A DNA stretch of 64,000 nt from Xanthobacteraceae bacterium (GTDB lineage Bacteria > Pseudomonadota > Alphaproteobacteria > Rhizobiales > Xanthobacteraceae), in NCBI GenBank assembly GCA_024508855.1, contig JANINJ010000006.1, positions 322,378 to 386,377 of the forward strand, given 5' to 3'. Under the pieces are notes generated by a model. It did not search any database and was not told the DNA's origin. It was given only the letters and a program-made list of their open reading frames with translations. The translations under genes were made by a program, and so were the position numbers. Positions 8,245 through 18,268 of this stretch are shown piece after piece. Positions within the stretch are counted from its first letter, which is position 1. Each line of letters starts with the position of its first letter.

Positions 8245-9060
8245 TCAGGTCGAAAACTCCTTAACCGCCGCGAGGATGCGCGCGATGTCTTGCGGGCGCG
8301 ACAGGCGGTGGTCGCCGTCCTGGATCATGGTCAGCACCACGTCGTCGCTCGGCAGCCGTTCGGTCAGCGCGAAGGCGTGCCGCCACGGCACGTCGGGATC
8401 CTGCGCGCCCTGCAGGATGCGCACCGGACAACCGATGTCGATGCTGCCGCCGAGGATGAGATGCTTGCGCCCCTCCTCGATCAGCGCACGCGTGATCGGA
8501 TAGGGATCGCCGTAGTCCGACGGGCGCAGCCAGACGCCTTCGGTCTCGATCTGGCGTTTGGCGTCGTCGGAAAATCCCTTCCACATCAGTTCCTCGGTGA
8601 AATCCGGCGCGGGCGCAATCAGCACCAGGCCCTTGAGCGGCGCACCGCGCCGCTTGAGTTCGCGTGCCACCAGCAGCGCCATCCAGCCACCCATCGACGA
8701 GCCGATCGCGATCTGCGGGCCGGGGCAGAATGCGTCGAATACCGCGAGGCTTTCTTCCAGCCAGCGGCCGATGGTGCCGTCGACGAAACGCCCTCCGGAT
8801 TCGCCGTGCCCGGAATAGTCGAACCGCACGCAGGCGCGGCCGTGTTCGGCGGCATAGGCATCGAGCGCCAGCGCCTTGGTGCCCTTCATGTCCGAATTAA
8901 ACCCGCCCAGCCACACCAGCCCCGGCGCCGCACCCTGGCGCGCCCGCACCGCGATGCGCCGCGCTTCCGCGCCCCGGCCCACCTCGATAAAGGCCGGTGC
9001 CTCCTCCTGGCCGGCGGCAGCGACATCGATTGGGCTGGTCATGGATCGAATCCCCTTCAT
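8245..9060 (-). CDS. alpha/beta hydrolase
   Basis: 271 residues with an alpha/beta-hydrolase fold. The nucleophile elbow is G-S-S-M-G-G; the acid is likely Asp in G-A-Q-D-P-D-V-P and the base His in G-D-H-R-L-S near the C-terminus. F-D-Y-S-G-H-G-E-S-G-G is the usual strand-turn before the elbow. This looks closest to small serine hydrolases of the ABHD10 or acyl-thioesterase kind; no substrate can be assigned. A second in-frame ATG (9042, giving M-T-S-P-I-D) may be the true start. Divergent from infC, so the shared upstream region may hold promoters for both. Confidence 0.85.
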   Translation of the reverse strand: MKGIRSMTSPIDVAAAGQEEAPAFIEVGRGAEARRIAVRARQGAAPGLVWLGGFNSDMKGTKALALDAYAAEHGRACVRFDYSGHGESGGRFVDGTIGRWLEESLAVFDAFCPGPQIAIGSSMGGWMALLVARELKRRGAPLKGLVLIAPAPDFTEELMWKGFSDDAKRQIETEGVWLRPSDYGDPYPITRALIEEGRKHLILGGSIDIGCPVRILQGAQDPDVPWRHAFALTERLPSDDVVLTMIQDGDHRLSRPQDIARILAAVKEFST

Positions 9061-9247
9061 CTTCGTTCTGTATGCTGCCGAAGGCTTAACTCCGCTTGCG
9101 GAACGGGCCGGGCGTCTTTAAGTGAGCGGCAGTGACCGAAATGCCGCGCAGCGACGGTTTCGGTTCCAATGCGGCGTCAGGCAGCTTGTATGCGGCCGCT
9201 TGTTATTGCAAAATAAGGCTTTCTTTCACAACACCGGAGACTATCCC

Positions 9248-9787
9248 ATTCGCCGTCCCAACAGAGCCCCGCCCGTCGCCGCCAAGGATGGGCCGCGCAC
9301 CAACGACGACATCCGTAATGCCCAGATTCAGCTGATCGACCAGGACGGTACCAATCGCGGTACCGTGGAAACCGTGGTCGCGATCAAGATGGCCGCCGAG
9401 GCCGGCATGGATCTCGTCGAAATCTCGCCGAACAACAATCCTCCCGTCTGCAAGATCATGGACTACGGGAAGTACAAGTTTCAGGCGCAGAAGAAGGCCG
9501 CGGAAGCCCGCAAGAAGCAGAAGGTCGTCGAGATCAAGGAGATCAAGCTCCGTCCGATGATCGACGATCACGACTATGACGTGAAGATGCGCGCCATGCT
9601 CCGGTTCTTCGAGGAAGGCGACAAGGTCAAGATCACCCTGCGCTATCGCGGCCGCGAAATGGCGCACCAGGAGATCGGCACCAAGCTGCTGGACAAGGTG
9701 AAGACCGCCGTCGCCGATGTCGCCAAGGTCGAACAGGACGCCCGCTTCGAGGGCCGCCAGGTCGTCATGGTGCTGGCGCCGCGCTGA
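9248..9787 (+). CDS. infC: translation initiation factor IF-3, ATT start
   Basis: IF-3 binds the 30S subunit, prevents premature subunit joining and monitors start-codon choice. The protein begins I-R-R-P-N-R-A-P with R-T-N-D-D-I-R-N soon after, and ends with the conserved C-terminal domain. No ATG, GTG or TTG lies at the expected start; ATT at 9248 with GGAG 8 bases upstream gives 179 residues, the normal IF-3 length. The only longer in-frame start (GTG at 9122) would add 42 residues unlike any IF-3. A rare AUU start is the known basis of IF-3 autoregulation in Escherichia coli. Confidence 0.93.
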   Translation: MRRPNRAPPVAAKDGPRTNDDIRNAQIQLIDQDGTNRGTVETVVAIKMAAEAGMDLVEISPNNNPPVCKIMDYGKYKFQAQKKAAEARKKQKVVEIKEIKLRPMIDDHDYDVKMRAMLRFFEEGDKVKITLRYRGREMAHQEIGTKLLDKVKTAVADVAKVEQDARFEGRQVVMVLAPR

Positions 9788-9825
9788 GTGGCGGCGCCTG
9801 CCTGAACACAAAACCTTATCGACTA

Positions 9826-9942
9826 GTCGTCCCCGCGAAGGCGGGGACCCATACTCCCGGTTGATCTTGTCTGACGGCAGGCCAACGACCTTCTTTCAGA
9901 GCGGCTACAGGGGTTATAGGTCCCCGCCTTCGCGGGGACGAC
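9826..9942. repeat. GTCGTCCCCGC composite repeat, copy 1
   Basis: Begins GTCGTCCCCGCGAAGGCGGG and ends with its inverse CCCGCCTTCGCGGGGACGAC, separated by about 70 bp; each end is itself a hairpin. It fills much of the 377-bp infC-rpmI gap. Copies at 14499 (129 bp) and a single hairpin at 18269 share the same ends. Confidence 0.75.
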
Positions 9943-10121
9943 CCAAGTGGTTTGCCAAGAATACCCCTTCCCCGTTGCCTTTCGGCCCATCCTCTGCCAT
10001 AAGCCCAACCTTCATCGCCCGGCTGATTTAGGGCTGCCGTGGCGATGAGCCGTGCGGATTGGTTCCTACAAGGAATAAATCGAGCACTTTCAACGCTCTA
10101 GCGAGCATTTCAGCCGCGATA

Positions 10122-10144
10122 CCGCCTTTCGGGGCGGCTTTTTC
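10122..10144 (+). promoter_or_regulatory. possible terminator or attenuator in the rpmI leader
   Basis: CCGCC-tttcgg-GGCGG stem followed by CTTTTT, ending about 20 bases before the rpmI ATG. An alternative pairing uses GCCGC at 10113-10117 with GCGGC at 10134-10138. The shape fits an intrinsic terminator controlling the L35-L20-PheST operon, but the stem is only 5 bp. Together with the repeat at 9826 it accounts for the 377-bp gap between infC and rpmI. Confidence 0.4.
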
Positions 10145-10164
10145 CGTGGCAACAGGAGAGCCAA

Positions 10165-10365
10165 ATGCCCAAGTTGAAGACCAAATCGGGCGCCAAAAAG
10201 CGCTTCAAAGTGACCGGGACCGGCAAGGTGGTGTCCGCCCACGCCGGCAAGCGACACGGCATGATCAAGCGGACCAAGAAGCAGATTCGTCAGCTTCGCG
10301 GGACCCGCATCCTGTTCAAGACCGACGGCGACAACATCAAGAAGTATTTCTTGCCGAACGCCTGA
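10165..10365 (+). CDS. rpmI: 50S ribosomal protein L35
   Basis: 66 residues, strongly basic, starting [14 protein letters not shown] and carrying the K-R-H-G-M-I and Q-I-R-Q-L-R-G-T signatures of bL35. Full length for the family. Ribosome binding site AGGAG lies 9 bases upstream. It is 72 bp before rplT on the same strand, the universal bacterial order. Confidence 0.98.
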
Positions 10366-10436
10366 GGCCTGTCTGTTGCAAACCTGCCGCGTCCGCGCGG
10401 CTTAAGTATATCCCAGTCATTTGAAGGAGATCGGTC

Positions 10437-10796
10437 ATGGCACGCGTTAAACGCGGTGTGACGGCTCACGCCAAGCACAAGAAAGTCTACAAGATCACCA
10501 AGGGTTTTTCCGGCCGCCGGAAGAACACCATTCGCGCCGCCAAGGCAGCCGCCGACAAGGCCGGCCAGTACGCCTTCCGCGATCGCAAGCGCAAGAAGCG
10601 CACCTTCCGCGCGCTCTGGATCCAGCGCCTCAACGCCGCCGTGCGGCCGCTCGGCATGACCTACAGCGTGTTCATCAACGGCCTTGCCAAGTCCGGCATC
10701 ACCGTCGACCGCAAGGTGCTGTCGGATCTCGCGATCCACGAGCCGGCGGCGTTCCAGGCGATCGCCGAGAAGGCCAAGGCCGCGCTGGCGGCCTGA
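10437..10796 (+). CDS. rplT: 50S ribosomal protein L20
   Basis: 119 residues, basic, starting [16 protein letters not shown] and containing the R-K-N-T-I-R-A-A-K and F-R-A-L-W-I-Q-R motifs of bL20, which binds 23S rRNA early in 50S assembly. GGAG ribosome site 10 bases upstream. In other bacteria L20 represses this operon by binding the leader mRNA; the leader hairpin at 10122 could serve a similar purpose, which is inference. Confidence 0.98.
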   Translation: MARVKRGVTAHAKHKKVYKITKGFSGRRKNTIRAAKAAADKAGQYAFRDRKRKKRTFRALWIQRLNAAVRPLGMTYSVFINGLAKSGITVDRKVLSDLAIHEPAAFQAIAEKAKAALAA

Positions 10797-10826
10797 TCGA
10801 ATCTGCCCGGCATCGACTGCTAATAC

Positions 10827-10917
10827 CGTCATGGCCGGGCTTGTCCCGGCCATCTACGTCTGTTGGCCGTCGATATGTTCCAAGACGTGGATGCCCGGAT
10901 CAAGTCCGGGCATGACG
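10827..10917. repeat. about 90-bp composite palindromic repeat, copy 3
   Basis: CGTCATGGCCGGGCTTGTCC arm and its inverse, TCAAGTCCGGGCATGACG, either side of a short spacer. It fills most of the 142-bp rplT-pheS gap and ends 21 bp before the pheS ATG, so it would be transcribed within the operon. Confidence 0.75.
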
Positions 10918-10938
10918 CTGTGCAGGTGATGGTCGCGC

Positions 10939-12021
10939 ATGTCCAATCTCGAAACGCTTCAATCCGAAATTCTCACTCAGATCGCCGCCGCTTCCGATGA
11001 AGCCACGCTGGAAGCGGTGCGCGTCTCGGCGCTCGGCAAGAAGGGCTCGATCTCGGCGCTGCTCGCCACCCTCGGCAAGATGTCGCCGGACGAGCGCAAG
11101 ACCGAAGGCGCGAAGATCAATCTCGCCAAGGATGCGGTGACGCAGGCGCTGACCGCGCGCCGCGATGTGCTCAAGAACGCCGCGCTCGATGCGCGCCTCG
11201 CCTCCGAGACCATCGACGTCACGCTGCCGCTGCGCGATACGCCGGCCGATGCCGGCCGCATTCATCCGCTCAGCCAGGTGTGGGACGAACTCACCGCGAT
11301 CTTCGCCGACATGGGTTTCGCCGTGGCTGAAGGTCCGGACATCGAGACCGACGACTACAACTTCACAAAACTGAATTTCCCGGAAGGCCATCCGGCACGC
11401 GAGATGCACGACACCTTCTTCTTCAATCCGAAGGAAGACGGCTCGCGGCTTCTGTTGAGGACTCACACCTCGCCGGTGCAGGTGCGCACCATGCTCTCGC
11501 AAAAGCCGCCGATCCGCGTGATCTGCCCCGGCCGCACCTACCGCATCGATTCCGACGCGACCCATACGCCGCAATTCCATCAGGTCGAAGGCCTCGTCAT
11601 CGACAAGACCGCGCATCTCGGCCACCTCAAGTGGATCCTGCACGAATTCTGCAAGGCGTTCTTCGAGGTCGACAACATCAACATGCGCTTCCGGCCGTCG
11701 TTCTTTCCGTTCACGGAGCCGTCGCTCGAAGTCGACATCCAGTGCCGCCGCGACAAGGGCGAGATTCGCTTCGGCGAAGGCGAGGACTGGCTGGAGATTC
11801 TCGGCTGCGGCATGGTGCACCCGAACGTGCTGCGCGCCTGCGGCATCGACCCCGACGTCTATCAGGGCTTTGCCTGGGGTATGGGCATCGATCGCATCGC
11901 CATGCTGAAATACGGCATCGCCGACCTGCGCCAACTGTTCGAAGGCGATGTGCGCTGGCTCAACCACTACGGCTTCAAACCGCTCGATATCCCGACGCTC
12001 GCGGGAGGATTAAGTTCGTGA
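10939..12021 (+). CDS. pheS: phenylalanyl-tRNA synthetase alpha subunit
   Basis: 360-residue catalytic subunit of the alpha2-beta2 enzyme that charges tRNA-Phe. An N-terminal helical coiled-coil arm (about 1-90) is followed by the class II catalytic core: the H-P-L-S-Q-V and F-H-Q-V-E-G segments and a motif 3 region G-W-G-M-G-I-D-R. Its TGA overlaps the GTG of pheT by 4 bases, indicating coupled translation. Ordinary family length. Confidence 0.98.
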   Translation: MSNLETLQSEILTQIAAASDEATLEAVRVSALGKKGSISALLATLGKMSPDERKTEGAKINLAKDAVTQALTARRDVLKNAALDARLASETIDVTLPLRDTPADAGRIHPLSQVWDELTAIFADMGFAVAEGPDIETDDYNFTKLNFPEGHPAREMHDTFFFNPKEDGSRLLLRTHTSPVQVRTMLSQKPPIRVICPGRTYRIDSDATHTPQFHQVEGLVIDKTAHLGHLKWILHEFCKAFFEVDNINMRFRPSFFPFTEPSLEVDIQCRRDKGEIRFGEGEDWLEILGCGMVHPNVLRACGIDPDVYQGFAWGMGIDRIAMLKYGIADLRQLFEGDVRWLNHYGFKPLDIPTLAGGLSS

Positions 12022-14426
12022 AATTCACCCTCTCCTGGCTGAAGGATCATCTCGACACCGACGAGCCGCTGGAAAAGCTCGCCGACAAACTCACCATGAT
12101 CGGGCTCGAGGTCGAGCACATCGATAACAAGGCCGAGCAACTGCGGCCGATCCGCATCGCGCGCGTCATCTCCGCCGTGCAGCATCCGAACGCGGATCGT
12201 TTGCGCGTGTGCATGGTCGACATCGGTGACGGCGGAGCGCCGGTGCAGGTGGTGTGCGGCGCGCCGAATGCGCGCGACGGCCTCGTCACCATCTTCGGAC
12301 CGCCCGGCACTTTCATTCCCGGCAAGAACATCACGCTCAGCGTCGGCAGCATCCGCGGCGTCGAATCGCGCGGCATGCTGATTTCCGGCGCGGAGATTGA
12401 AATCTCCGACGATCACAGCGGCATCGTCGAACTGCCGGCGGATGCGCCGATCGGCGCGTCCTACGTCGAATGGGCCAAGCTGATCGATCCCGTGATCGAG
12501 ATCAATCTGACGCCGAACCGGCAGGACGCTACCGGCGTGCATGGCATTGCGCGCGATCTCGCTGCCGCCGACATGGGCAAGTTCAAGGACCCTGCGATCA
12601 AGCCGATCAAGGGCGAATTCCCCTGTCCGGTGCAGGTGAAGGTGGAAGACGCGGCGCTGTGCCCCGGCTTCGCGCTGCGGCTGGTGCGCGGCGTCAAGAA
12701 CGGTCCGTCGCCGGAATGGCTGCAACAGCGGCTGACTGCCATTGGCTTGCGCCCGATCAATGCGCTGGTCGACATCACCAATTTCATGACTTACGACCGC
12801 GCCCGGCCGCTGCATGTGTTCGACGCCAAGAAGGTGCATGGTCATCTCACCGTGCGCCACGCGCGCGACGGCGAGGAACTGCTGGCGCTCGATGGCAAGA
12901 CCTACAAGCTCGATCCGTCGATCTGCGTCATCGCCGACGACAACGGTGTCGAATCGCTGGCCGGCATCATGGGCGGCGAGGCCTCGGGCTGCGACGAGAA
13001 TACCACCGACGTGCTGATCGAATCGGCGCTGTGGAACGAGATCAACATCGCGCAGACCGGCCGCAAGCTCGGCATCAATTCCGATGCGCGCTATCGTTTC
13101 GAGCGCGGCGTCGATCCGGCTTTCATGGTGCCGGGCCTCGAGCTCGCGACCAAGCTGGTGATGGAAATGTGCGGCGGCACGCCGTCGGAAAACGTCGTGG
13201 TCGGCAAGGCCTTCCCCGAGGATCGCGTCATCGATTATCCGCTCAGCGAATTGAAGCGCCTCACCGGCATCGACGTGCCGCTGCCGGAAGCGCGCGGCAT
13301 CCTGCAGCGCCTCGGCTTCATGATGGCGGGCAACGGTCCCGTCGTGAAGATCGCGGTGCCGTCGTGGCGCACCGACGTTCACGGCAAGGCCGACATCGTC
13401 GAGGAGATCGTGCGCATCGTCGGCGTCGACAAGGTGCCGATGGTGCCGTTCGAGCGCGGCGACGCGCCGCGCAAGCCGGTGCTCACGCCGATCCAGTCGC
13501 GCACCCGCCGCGCCAAGCGCGCGCTCGCGTCGCGCGGGCTGGTCGAGGCGGTGACGTGGTCGTTCATCTCGAAACCGCATGCCGAACTGTTCGGTGGCGG
13601 CGCGCCCGAACTGGCGGTGGCCAATCCGATCGCTTCCGATCTCTCCGACATGCGCCCGAGCCTGCTGCCCGGGCTGATCGCCGCGGCGCAGGCCAACAGC
13701 GACCGCGGCTCGAGCGACGTCGCGCTGTTCGAGGTCGGCCAGATATTCAAGGGCGATCGCCCGCAGGATCAGTTCACCGCCGCCGCAGGCGTGCGCCACG
13801 GCTTCGCCTCGTCGCAGGGTCTCGGCCGCAACTGGTCGGGCTCGGCTGCCGCGAGCGCATTCGACGCCAAGGCCGACGCCATCGCCGTGCTGGCCGCCGC
13901 CGGTGCGCCGGTGCAGGCGTTGCAGATCGTGCCCGGCGGCGCGAACTGGCTGCATCCCGGCCGTTCCGGCACCATCCAGATCGGCCCGCAGAACGTGCTC
14001 GGCTATTTCGGCGAGTTGCATCCGCGCGCGCTGGAAGCGTTGCGCGCCGACGGTCCGCTGGTGGCGTTCGAGGTGATCCTCAATCGCATCCCGGAAGGCA
14101 AGGCCAAGGCCACCCGCGCCAAGCCGACGCTGGAGCTCTCCGCGTTCCATCCGGTGTCGCGCGACTTCGCCTTCATCGTCGATCGCAGCGTGAAGGCCGC
14201 CGACATCGTGCGCGCCGCACAGGGCGCCGACAAGAAACTCATCACCGGCGTCACCGTGTTCGACGTCTATGAGGGCAAGGGCATCGACCCGGACAAGAAA
14301 TCGCTCGCCATCGCCGTGACGATGCAGCCGCGCGAAAAGACCCTGACCGATCAGGAAATCGACGCGGTGGCGGCGAAGATCGTCGATGAGGTGACGAAGA
14401 AGACCGGCGGCACGCTGCGAGGGTAG
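12018..14426 (+). CDS. pheT: phenylalanyl-tRNA synthetase beta subunit
   Basis: 802 residues from GTG at 12018 in a GTGA overlap with the pheS stop. Domains in order: N-terminal OB-fold tRNA-binding domain (about 40-150, [13 protein letters not shown]), B3/B4 editing domain, B5 domain, core, and a C-terminal FDX-ACB anticodon-binding domain (last about 95 residues, [10 protein letters not shown]). Normal length for the bacterial subunit. A longer frame extends upstream inside pheS and is rejected. Confidence 0.98.
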   Translation: MKFTLSWLKDHLDTDEPLEKLADKLTMIGLEVEHIDNKAEQLRPIRIARVISAVQHPNADRLRVCMVDIGDGGAPVQVVCGAPNARDGLVTIFGPPGTFIPGKNITLSVGSIRGVESRGMLISGAEIEISDDHSGIVELPADAPIGASYVEWAKLIDPVIEINLTPNRQDATGVHGIARDLAAADMGKFKDPAIKPIKGEFPCPVQVKVEDAALCPGFALRLVRGVKNGPSPEWLQQRLTAIGLRPINALVDITNFMTYDRARPLHVFDAKKVHGHLTVRHARDGEELLALDGKTYKLDPSICVIADDNGVESLAGIMGGEASGCDENTTDVLIESALWNEINIAQTGRKLGINSDARYRFERGVDPAFMVPGLELATKLVMEMCGGTPSENVVVGKAFPEDRVIDYPLSELKRLTGIDVPLPEARGILQRLGFMMAGNGPVVKIAVPSWRTDVHGKADIVEEIVRIVGVDKVPMVPFERGDAPRKPVLTPIQSRTRRAKRALASRGLVEAVTWSFISKPHAELFGGGAPELAVANPIASDLSDMRPSLLPGLIAAAQANSDRGSSDVALFEVGQIFKGDRPQDQFTAAAGVRHGFASSQGLGRNWSGSAAASAFDAKADAIAVLAAAGAPVQALQIVPGGANWLHPGRSGTIQIGPQNVLGYFGELHPRALEALRADGPLVAFEVILNRIPEGKAKATRAKPTLELSAFHPVSRDFAFIVDRSVKAADIVRAAQGADKKLITGVTVFDVYEGKGIDPDKKSLAIAVTMQPREKTLTDQEIDAVAAKIVDEVTKKTGGTLRG

Positions 14427-14498
14427 CGCGACATCTGCCACCCACAACAACCACCGTCACCCTTGTAGTCGCACGCAAAGCGTTCCAACACCCTCAGC

Positions 14499-14627
14499 GT
14501 CGTCCCCGCGCAGGCGGGGACCCATACGCCGTGTCGCTCATGATGCGGGCAGCGGTTGTGACTTCGATGTACAATCGTTCTGATCACGACCGCCAGGGGT
14601 TATGGTCCCCGCCTGCGCGGGGACGAC
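14499..14627. repeat. GTCGTCCCCGC composite repeat, copy 2
   Basis: GTCGTCCCCGCGCAGGCGGG at the left, CCCGCCTGCGCGGGGACGAC at the right, about 85 bp between. It shares the inner 'accCATAC' and 'aggggttat' flanks with copy 1. It occupies the 284-bp gap between pheT and a convergent hydrolase gene, where it could end transcription; nothing else is recognisable there. Confidence 0.75.
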
Positions 14628-14710
14628 GATAGTTGTGTTTCAAGTCTCGCACAAAGCGACCCCTCGGTCAGGCGCTTACGATGGCGCCTCCTCTAAAAAC
14701 AAAGGCTGAT

Positions 14711-16300
14711 TCACTCCCGCCTGAACACACCCTTAGCAAGATCCTCGCCGAAATATTCGATCTGCAGCGACTTTGCCTTGCCGCGCTTGCGATCGAACAC
14801 CAGCGTCGAGACCGATCCCGGAGCCGCATCCTCGCCATCGAGATCGAACACGAAGGTGTCGCCGTCCCAGTGGCGCAGCGGAAATGATTTTTGCCCCTTG
14901 TTGCCGAGCGTCAGCGTGAACGCGCCGGCTTTGTGCACGATCACCGCCTTGCCGAAATACTTGTTGGCGTAGATGCCCTTATAGAGTTCGGGCGCCGCAA
15001 ACGGCTTCGGCTTTGCCGGCGGCGTCTTGCCGGCCATGGTGCCGAACGGCTTCTCCATATTGGCGAACAGGCCGGCATAGGCGGTGTACCAGTCGCGCGT
15101 GACGGTGCCGAACTGCACCAGATCGGCAAACTCCGCGCACAGCGTTTCCACGGCACCAGTCGGCGCCGCATTCGACAGCACCACGATGCCGACATTGAGC
15201 GACGGGATCAGCGTCAGGCTCGTCGCGGCGCCGAGCAAAAACGCGCCGGAATGCGACAGCGTCACGCGGCCCGATGGCGCGACGCCGACATTCATGCCGT
15301 AGCCGTAAAAGCCGGTGCGCTCGGAAACATCGGACGGCGGGCTGGACACCGCCTGCGGGCGCAGCGCCGGCAATAGCGCATCCTTGGCAACGATGGTCTT
15401 GCCGTCATGCATGCCGCCCGCCAGCATCATCGCCATCCACTTCGCCATGTCGTTGGCCGACGACGATACGCCACCGGCCGGCGACTGCTCGTCCGGCTCG
15501 CGCTGGTAACGCGGCTGATACTTGCCGTCGAGCATGGCGTGATTCACCGCGTGATTGTCGCGATGGGCAAAATCCTCGAATCGCGAACTGGTGCGGTTCA
15601 TGCCGAGCGGCAGATAGAGCGCGCGATCCGACAGCGTCGCCCAGTCGAGCCCGGAGGCGACGGCCACGGCTTCCGCCGCCGCGGTCAGTCCGAAATTGGT
15701 ATAGGCATAGCTGACACGGAACGGCGCGAGCGGCAGATAGCGCAATTGCCGCAGGATATCGTTGCGCGTGTAGCCGAGATATTCCAGCGCGTCGCCGCCG
15801 TGATCCGGCAGGCCAGAGCGATGCGCATAGAGATCGCCGATGGTGATCATGCGGGTCACCGCCTTGTCGGACAGCGCGAACCAGGGCAGCGCTTTAACGA
15901 TCGGCGTATCCCACTGCACCACGCCCTTGCCGACCTGCGCGGCAACGACGCTGGCGCCGATCGGCTTCGACAGCGAAGCGAGCTGAAACACCGTATCGGC
16001 GTCGACCGTTGCGCTCTCGCCCGCCTTGCGCACGCCAAAGCCCTTTGCGTAGACCATCTTGCCGTCGCGCACGACTGCAACCGACATGCCCGGAATGCCG
16101 GACTTGCGCATGATCTCCGCTGCGAGTTCGTCGAGCTTCGCCACCGCCGCATCGATCTGCGCGGGCGGCGCGGGCACTGCCGTAGCCTGCGACGGCGGCG
16201 CTTTCGCATCGATCGCAAGCTCGAACGCAAACGACCCGTGAGGAATCGCGATAGCGAGCGCCGCAGCCATCACGGCCGGCAAATGAAGGCGACAAAACAT
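14711..16300 (-). CDS. secreted serine hydrolase, beta-lactamase fold with DUF3471-like tail
   Basis: 529 residues starting at ATG 16300 with a Sec signal peptide (M-F-C-R-L-H-L-P..., cleavage near A-F-A). The catalytic module has the class C beta-lactamase / esterase motifs: S-L-S-K (SxxK) in the nucleophile helix, Y-T-N (YxN) and H-S-G in place of KTG. The C-terminal about 100 residues resemble DUF3471, common in such hydrolases. It is probably a periplasmic esterase or peptidase rather than an antibiotic-resistance enzyme. A longer frame with 68 extra residues lacks signal-peptide character and is not used. Confidence 0.85.
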   Translation of the reverse strand: MFCRLHLPAVMAAALAIAIPHGSFAFELAIDAKAPPSQATAVPAPPAQIDAAVAKLDELAAEIMRKSGIPGMSVAVVRDGKMVYAKGFGVRKAGESATVDADTVFQLASLSKPIGASVVAAQVGKGVVQWDTPIVKALPWFALSDKAVTRMITIGDLYAHRSGLPDHGGDALEYLGYTRNDILRQLRYLPLAPFRVSYAYTNFGLTAAAEAVAVASGLDWATLSDRALYLPLGMNRTSSRFEDFAHRDNHAVNHAMLDGKYQPRYQREPDEQSPAGGVSSSANDMAKWMAMMLAGGMHDGKTIVAKDALLPALRPQAVSSPPSDVSERTGFYGYGMNVGVAPSGRVTLSHSGAFLLGAATSLTLIPSLNVGIVVLSNAAPTGAVETLCAEFADLVQFGTVTRDWYTAYAGLFANMEKPFGTMAGKTPPAKPKPFAAPELYKGIYANKYFGKAVIVHKAGAFTLTLGNKGQKSFPLRHWDGDTFVFDLDGEDAAPGSVSTLVFDRKRGKAKSLQIEYFGEDLAKGVFRRE

Positions 16301-16464
16301 TCGAGCGAGCCTCGTCTGGAAAACGATTGCGATGACCAGCGAGCCTAGAGCATGATGACAAAAAACGCGACGCGGTTTTGGGGAGACGTGATGCACTGCT
16401 GGCTGGGGCCGATCCTGCGCATGGCTGGCGGCCAACCCGATCCGCTCGCGGCGCGCAGGTCTCG

Positions 16465-17229
16465 ATGACTGCGCTCGGCCTCGACGGATTTGCGGGTTCG
16501 TCAATCGTCGCGCTCCTCGTCACGGCGGTCGTCGCCGGGCTGGCGCGCGGCTTTTCCGGCTTCGGCTCGGCGCTGATTTTCATGCCGCTGGCGAGCGCGG
16601 TGATCGGCGCGCAGGTTGCCTCGCCGCTGTTGCTGATCGTCGAGATGATCGCAGCGGCCGCGCTTGTGCCGGGCGCGGCGCGGATCGCCAACCGGCGCGA
16701 GGTCGGCCTGATGGTGATCGGCTCGCTGGTCGGTGTACCGCTCGGCACTGCGTTTCTGCTTTATGCCGATCCGCTCGCGGTGCGCTGGCTGATCATCGCA
16801 TTGATCGTGCCGCTGCTCGCACTGATGATGGCGGGCTGGCGCTATCCGCGCAAACCGACCGCACCGGCGACCACGATCGTCGGCGCGCTGGCCGGATTCT
16901 TCGGCGGCGTGGCGCAGGTCGGCGGACCGCCGATCGTACTGTACTGGCTCCGCGATGCGACGGCGGCGGCGGTGATCCGCGCCAGCATCATCCTGTATTT
17001 CGCGGTCTCCGATTTCATCATCCTCGCGAGTTATCTGCTCAGCGGGTTGTTCACCCTGCAGGTGCTGAAACTCGCCGCCATCGCCGGGCCGATCTTCGGC
17101 GTCGGCCTGTGGATCGGCTCGCACATGTTCGGGCTCGCCAGCGAAGCCACCTTCCGCCGCGTCTGCTACGTGCTGATCGCCGTCTCCGCCTTCCTCAGCC
17201 TGCCGATCTTCGATGGGCTGTTGCGTTGA
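16465..17229 (+). CDS. TauE/SafE-type sulfite or anion exporter
   Basis: 254-residue membrane protein with about eight hydrophobic segments in two repeats. The F-S-G-F-G-S-A motif near the N-terminus and G-G-V-A-Q-V-G-G-P-P in the second half match TauE/SafE (DUF81) exporters, which move sulfite, sulfoacetate or other organosulfur anions across the inner membrane. ATG 16465 is chosen over an upstream in-frame start that adds a hydrophilic 29-residue tail. Neighbours give no clue to substrate. Confidence 0.85.
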   Translation: MTALGLDGFAGSSIVALLVTAVVAGLARGFSGFGSALIFMPLASAVIGAQVASPLLLIVEMIAAAALVPGAARIANRREVGLMVIGSLVGVPLGTAFLLYADPLAVRWLIIALIVPLLALMMAGWRYPRKPTAPATTIVGALAGFFGGVAQVGGPPIVLYWLRDATAAAVIRASIILYFAVSDFIILASYLLSGLFTLQVLKLAAIAGPIFGVGLWIGSHMFGLASEATFRRVCYVLIAVSAFLSLPIFDGLLR

Positions 17230-17297
17230 TGGATCGTAACTTGCATTGCCTGCACACGCAGGATTAGCCTCGGGCATCGTTCAATCAGGAGGCTTCC

Positions 17298-18251
17298 ATG
17301 CTGCATCGTCGCGACATTCTGAAACTCTCGGCCCTCGGCGGCGTCGCGGCGTTGGCAGGGACAACTGCCGTGCGTGCGGAAACCACGGCGAAGTCACGCA
17401 CCAGGATCGTCTTCCTCGGCACCAAGGGCGGGCCGCGCATCGGGCTCGGCCGCTCCAATCCCGCCAACCTGATCATGGTGAACGACACGCCGATCGTGCT
17501 CGATTGCGGCGAGGGCGTCAGCCATCAACTGGTCGCCGCGAAAGTGCCGCTGCAGTCGATCAAGTACATTCTGCTCAGCCACCTGCATTCCGATCACGAT
17601 CTCGAATACGGCAACCTCGCCTACAACGCCTGGGCCACCGGGCTGAAGACGCCGATCCATTCGTTCGGCCCCAAGGGCACCGAGGCCATGACCAAGGCCT
17701 ATTGGGAGGTGAACAAGTTCGACATCGAGACCCGCATCACCGACGAAGGCCGTCCCGATCTGCGCAAACTTCTGATCGCCAAGGATATCGATGCCGACGG
17801 CGTGGTGCTGAAGACCGACGACGTCACCATCACCGCGTTCCGCACGCCGCATCCGCCGATCACCGACAACTTCGCCTACAAGTTCGAGACCAAGGACGGC
17901 ACCATCGTGTTTTCCAGCGACACCGAATACAACCCGAAGCTCGCGGAATTCGCCAAGGGCGTCGACGTGCTGGTGCACGAGGCGCTGTACGTGCCCGGCA
18001 TCGAAGGCATCATGAAGAAGGTGACGAACGGCGCGACGCTGAAAAAGCATCTGCTCGCAGCCCACACTACCACCGAGGACATCGGCCGCATCGCCGCCAT
18101 CGCCAAGCCGAAACTGCTGGTGCTCAGCCATCTCGTGCCCGGCGACAACGATTCGATCACCGACGAACAATGGCTGGAAGGCGTGAAGAAACATTACGAC
18201 GGCAAGGCCATCGTGGCGAAGGACCTGATGGAATTGTCGCTGCCGGTGTAA
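17298..18251 (+). CDS. Tat-exported MBL-fold hydrolase
   Basis: 317 residues. The N-terminus M-L-H-R-R-D-I-L-K-L-S-A-L has the twin arginines and hydrophobic stretch of a Tat signal, ending at V-R-A-E. The zinc-binding motif H-L-H-S-D-H-D of the metallo-beta-lactamase fold is present, with further ligands in H-P-P-I-T-D and S-S-D-T-E-Y. The arrangement is closest to the RNase Z / arylsulfatase-like group, but export to the periplasm argues against tRNA processing. Substrate unknown. AGGAGG ribosome site 8 bases upstream. Confidence 0.85.
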   Translation: MLHRRDILKLSALGGVAALAGTTAVRAETTAKSRTRIVFLGTKGGPRIGLGRSNPANLIMVNDTPIVLDCGEGVSHQLVAAKVPLQSIKYILLSHLHSDHDLEYGNLAYNAWATGLKTPIHSFGPKGTEAMTKAYWEVNKFDIETRITDEGRPDLRKLLIAKDIDADGVVLKTDDVTITAFRTPHPPITDNFAYKFETKDGTIVFSSDTEYNPKLAEFAKGVDVLVHEALYVPGIEGIMKKVTNGATLKKHLLAAHTTTEDIGRIAAIAKPKLLVLSHLVPGDNDSITDEQWLEGVKKHYDGKAIVAKDLMELSLPV

Positions 18252-18268
18252 TCGGCGCCTTCATGGTG

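Noticed and set aside
9122..9247. GTG start adding 42 residues to infC
   Set aside because: The extra residues are unlike IF-3 N-termini; ATT 9248 has the better ribosome site and gives the family length.
11967..14450. Over 800-residue open frame on the minus strand opposite pheT
   Set aside because: Composition is Arg/His-rich shadow sequence; pheT is unambiguous on the plus strand.
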